This document shows positions 6,178 through 8,965 of a stretch of 8,965 nt of DNA, piece by piece. Location: positions 1 to 8,965 of the forward strand of contig CAYTXQ010000033.1 in the NCBI GenBank assembly GCA_964441535.1. Direction: 5' to 3'. The position numbers were made by a program, and so were the translations under genes. The notes beneath the pieces were generated by a model. The model did not search any database. It was not told the DNA's origin and saw only the letters and a program-made list of their open reading frames with translations. The stretch is from CAYNLX01 sp964441535. GTDB lineage: Bacteria; Bacillota_I; Bacilli_A; RF39; UBA660. Position 1 is the stretch's first letter, and every line of letters starts with the position of its first letter.

Positions 6178-8805
6178 ATGCCAAAATATGTATATTTATT
6201 TAGCGAAGGTAATAAAGAAATGCGTAATTTACTTGGAGGAAAAGGTGCTAATTTAGCAGAAATGACTAATATTGGTTTACCTGTTCCAAGAGGATTTACT
6301 ATTACTACCGAAGCTTGTACTAAGTATTATGAAGATGGAGAAAAGATAGAAGACTCTATTATAGAAGAAATACTTGGTAAATTAAAAGAATTAGAGAATA
6401 TTACTGGAAAGACTATGGGAGATGCAAAAAATCCTTTATTAGTTTCAGTAAGAAGTGGAGCCAGAGCTTCAATGCCTGGAATGATGGATACTGTATTAAA
6501 TTTAGGTATCAATGATGAAGTGGCTATTTCGTTTGCAGAAATAACTAATAATCCTAGATTTGTGTATGACAGTTATAGAAGATTCATTCAAATGTTTTCA
6601 GATGTTGTTATGGGATTTCCTAAATCTTCATTTGAAAGATTGTTTGATAAAATTAAAGAAGAAAAAGGTGTAGAATTTGACACTGAATTAAGTGCAGATG
6701 ACTTAAAAGAAGTAGTTAATATTTACAAAGAAGAATATAAAAAACATTCAGGTGTAGATTTCCCACAAGATCCTAAAGAACAGATGTTAGAAGCTATTAA
6801 AGCGGTATTTAGAAGTTGGAATAATGATCGTGCTAATACTTACAGAAGATTAAATGATATTCCAAGTTCTTGGGGAACTGCTGTTAATGTTCAGGAAATG
6901 GTTTATGGTAATAGAGGAGATGACTGTGGAACAGGTGTAGCATTTACAAGAAATCCTGCTACTGGAGAAAAACAGTTATATGGTGAATACTTAATGAATG
7001 CACAAGGAGAAGATGTTGTTGCAGGAATACGTACACCTCAAACTATAGATACATTAAAAGAGATAATGCCAGATTGTTATAATGAATTTGTTCGTATATG
7101 TGGAATATTGGAAGATCATTATAAAGATCTGCAGGATATGGAATTTACTATTGAAAATGGTAAGTTATTCATGCTTCAAACTAGAAATGGTAAAAGAACA
7201 GCAGCAGCAGCATTACAAATTGCTGTAGATTTAGTTAGTGAAGGAAGATTAACTAAAGAAGAAGCATTAATGAAAGTTGAACCAAAGCAACTAGATCAAT
7301 TATTACATCCTAATTTTGATACTGCTGATTTAAAAGCGGCAGAAGTAATTGCTAGCGGTTTAGCTGCTTCACCTGGAGCAGCAACAGGAAAGATGTATTT
7401 TACTGCAGAAGATGTTGTTAATGCATCCAAAGCTGGTGAAAAAGATATTTTATTAGTAAGATTAGAAACTTCTCCTGAAGATATTGAAGGAATGAATTTA
7501 GCCCATGGTATATTAACTGTTCGTGGAGGTATGACTTCTCATGCAGCAGTAGTTGCTCGTGGAATGGGAACTTGTTGTGTATCTGGTTGTGGAGAATTAA
7601 AAATAGATGAAGAAAATAAGACTCTAACTACAAAAGATGGAAAAGTATTTAAAGAAGAAGATTGGATGAGTCTAGATGGCTCAACTGGAAATGTATATGG
7701 TGTAAGAGTTAAAACTGTTGAACCTGAAATAAGTGGAAATTTTGAAACATTTATGGGTTGGGCTGATGAAATTAGAACTTTAAAAGTAAGAACTAATGCT
7801 GATACTCCAAAAGATGCTATTCAAGCACGTAAATTTGGTGCAGAAGGTATAGGATTATGTAGAACAGAGCATATGTTCTTTGAAGAAGAAAGAATATTTA
7901 ACTTTAGAAGAATGATTACTGCTGAAACAGTTGAAGCAAGAGAAGAAGCTCTAGAAAAAATATTACCATATCAAAGAACAGATTTTGAAGGATTATTTAG
8001 AGCTATGGAAGGATATGGAGTTACTATTCGTTACTTAGATCCTCCATTACATGAATTCTTACCTCATACTGATGAAGAAATTAAACCTTTAGCAGAAAGT
8101 TTAGGAATGACTTTTGAAGATTTAAAAAATAGAGTAGAATCATTAAAAGAATTCAATCCAATGATGGGTCATAGAGGTTGTAGATTAGCTGTATCTTATC
8201 CAGAAATAGCTAGAATGCAAACTAGAGCTGTTATTGAAGCAGCAATTAATGTAAATAAAGAAGGATTAAATGTTACTCCTGAAATTATGATACCTTTAAT
8301 TGGAGATATCAAAGAGTTAAAATATGTAAAAAATATAGTTGTTGAAACAGCAGAAGAGATTATTAAAGAAGCTGGAGTTACTTTAAATTATCATGTTGGT
8401 ACTATGATTGAAATTCCAAGAGCGGCTTTAACAGCTGATGAAATAGCTACAGAAGCAGAATTCTTCTCATTTGGTACAAATGATTTAACTCAAATGACTT
8501 ATGGGTTCTCAAGAGATGATGCAGGTAAATTTTTAGAAGATTATTATAAAAAACAAATATTTGAATCTGATCCATTTGCTAAAATTGATCAGATTGGTGT
8601 AGGATCTTTAATGAAAATTGCTGTAGAAAAAGGAAAATCTACTAGACCTGATATTAAATTAGGAATATGTGGTGAACATGGTGGTGAACCAAGTAGTGTA
8701 GAATTCTGTCATAGATTAGGATTGAACTATGTTTCTTGCTCTCCATTTAGAGTTCCTTTAGCAAGACTTGCAGCAGCACAAGCTAAATTAAATGAAAATA
8801 ATTAG
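6178..8805 (+). CDS. ppdK: Pyruvate, phosphate dikinase
   Basis: Catalyses ATP + phosphate + pyruvate to and from AMP + pyrophosphate + PEP in the cytoplasm. In anaerobes it works in glycolysis (PEP to pyruvate with ATP gain) or in making PEP. At 875 residues it is full length. The N-terminal ATP-grasp domain (about 1-340) opens with LLGGKGANLAEMT and includes SVRSGARASMPGMMDT and LQTRNGKRTAAAAL. The swivelling phosphohistidine domain (about 390-505) carries the catalytic His455 in GGMTSHAAVVARGMG. The C-terminal PEP/pyruvate barrel has CRTEHMFF (Arg562), Arg618, IEIPRAAL (Glu745), FGTNDLTQ (Asn768) and Cys831 in GICGEHGGEP. His455 and Cys831 have the same numbers as in the Clostridium symbiosum enzyme, as I recall it. 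The strong RBS GAGGAGG (6164-6170) sits seven bases before the ATG. It is flanked by its own promoter and terminator, so it is probably monocistronic. Confidence 0.98.
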   Translation: MPKYVYLFSEGNKEMRNLLGGKGANLAEMTNIGLPVPRGFTITTEACTKYYEDGEKIEDSIIEEILGKLKELENITGKTMGDAKNPLLVSVRSGARASMPGMMDTVLNLGINDEVAISFAEITNNPRFVYDSYRRFIQMFSDVVMGFPKSSFERLFDKIKEEKGVEFDTELSADDLKEVVNIYKEEYKKHSGVDFPQDPKEQMLEAIKAVFRSWNNDRANTYRRLNDIPSSWGTAVNVQEMVYGNRGDDCGTGVAFTRNPATGEKQLYGEYLMNAQGEDVVAGIRTPQTIDTLKEIMPDCYNEFVRICGILEDHYKDLQDMEFTIENGKLFMLQTRNGKRTAAAALQIAVDLVSEGRLTKEEALMKVEPKQLDQLLHPNFDTADLKAAEVIASGLAASPGAATGKMYFTAEDVVNASKAGEKDILLVRLETSPEDIEGMNLAHGILTVRGGMTSHAAVVARGMGTCCVSGCGELKIDEENKTLTTKDGKVFKEEDWMSLDGSTGNVYGVRVKTVEPEISGNFETFMGWADEIRTLKVRTNADTPKDAIQARKFGAEGIGLCRTEHMFFEEERIFNFRRMITAETVEAREEALEKILPYQRTDFEGLFRAMEGYGVTIRYLDPPLHEFLPHTDEEIKPLAESLGMTFEDLKNRVESLKEFNPMMGHRGCRLAVSYPEIARMQTRAVIEAAINVNKEGLNVTPEIMIPLIGDIKELKYVKNIVVETAEEIIKEAGVTLNYHVGTMIEIPRAALTADEIATEAEFFSFGTNDLTQMTYGFSRDDAGKFLEDYYKKQIFESDPFAKIDQIGVGSLMKIAVEKGKSTRPDIKLGICGEHGGEPSSVEFCHRLGLNYVSCSPFRVPLARLAAAQAKLNENN

Positions 8806-8828
8806 TGTATGAAAAATACACTTTTTTT
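8804..8828 (+). terminator. Rho-independent terminator of ppdK, overlapping its stop codon
   Basis: AGTGTAT (8804-8810) and ATACACT (8816-8822) form a perfect seven-pair stem around GAAAA, followed by six Ts. The left arm begins within the TAG stop codon (8803-8805). Confidence 0.85.
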
Positions 8829-8829
8829 A

Positions 8830-8858
8830 TTTACTTAATATTTAATATTTAGTATAAT
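8830..8858 (+). promoter_or_regulatory. Promoter of the gene at the right edge
   Basis: TTTACT (8830-8835, four of six to TTGACA) is 17 bases from a perfect TATAAT (8853-8858), two bases after the ppdK terminator T-run. It gives a leader of about 22 bases to the ATG at 8887, with a weak RBS (AGAAAGAG, 8872-8879). Confidence 0.65.
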
Positions 8859-8886
8859 ATTCATATAACGTAGAAAGAGTTTTTAT

Positions 8887-8965
8887 ATGGAAGAAAAGAA
8901 GAAAGAGACCAGATATACATTAGCAAAAATAATATTAGGATTAATAATCCTGATTTTAATCCTGC
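8887..8965 (+). CDS. Start of a membrane-anchored protein, cut off by window edge
   Basis: Twenty-six codons are visible. A charged cytoplasmic-type start (MEEKKKETRYTLAK) is followed by a run of Ile, Leu and Gly beginning at about residue 15 that is clearly the beginning of a membrane helix or signal anchor. The frame is still open at the window end. AGAAAGAG ends seven bases before the ATG, and a perfect TATAAT lies 28 bases upstream. The protein could be any of many single-pass envelope proteins; function cannot be assigned from this stub. Confidence 0.65.
   Translation, partial: MEEKKKETRYTLAKIILGLIILILIL

Noticed and set aside
6327..6512. Minus-strand open frame inside ppdK
   Set aside because: It is antisense to highly conserved codons of the ATP-grasp domain, has no RBS and has no recognisable product.

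Overview
The window is AT-rich (roughly a quarter to 30% G+C by eye) and gene-dense. It has short spacers, Gram-positive-style ribosome binding sites (GAGGAGG, AGAAGG), TATAAT promoters and hairpin-plus-T-run terminators. The housekeeping proteins (TopA with C-terminal zinc ribbons, an XerC/XerD recombinase, pyruvate phosphate dikinase) are of Firmicutes type. A low-G+C Firmicutes or Mollicutes-related bacterium, plausibly an anaerobe from a gut-type community, fits best; the species cannot be named. All seven visible stop codons are TAA (six) or TAG (one), and no reading frame needs TGA as tryptophan. The run of exactly 100 Ns shows that this is a draft assembly.

Layout. Positions 2-1312 hold the C-terminal two thirds of DNA topoisomerase I. 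Next comes a glycosyltransferase with a tetratricopeptide-like tail (1381-2469), converging on a minus-strand gene for a collagen-like surface protein with a BclA-type C-terminal domain (3214 down to 2500). The collagen repeat is broken by the assembly gap. A 214-base divergent spacer carries the collagen gene's RBS, a putative promoter and an inverted-repeat cluster. It separates that gene from a rightward group: a DUF1003 membrane protein (3429-3947), an unrecognised 393-residue protein (3966-5147) and an XerC-type recombinase (5189-6082). Pyruvate phosphate dikinase follows as its own transcription unit (6178-8805), and the first 26 codons of a membrane-anchored protein run off the right edge.

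How the parts relate. topA and xerC lie close together in Bacillus-type genomes (topA-trmFO-xerC), so the glycosyltransferase, collagen-like, DUF1003 and unknown genes look like accessory cargo sitting where trmFO would be. The most interesting pairing is the glycosyltransferase with the collagen-like protein. They are convergent neighbours sharing one terminator, and Thr-bearing Gly-Pro-Thr triplets are plausible glycosylation targets. This is inference, not shown by the sequence. Pyruvate phosphate dikinase (ATP/PPi-linked pyruvate-PEP interconversion) appears to be an independent metabolic gene. No RNA genes, CRISPR array, insertion sequence or attachment site were seen.
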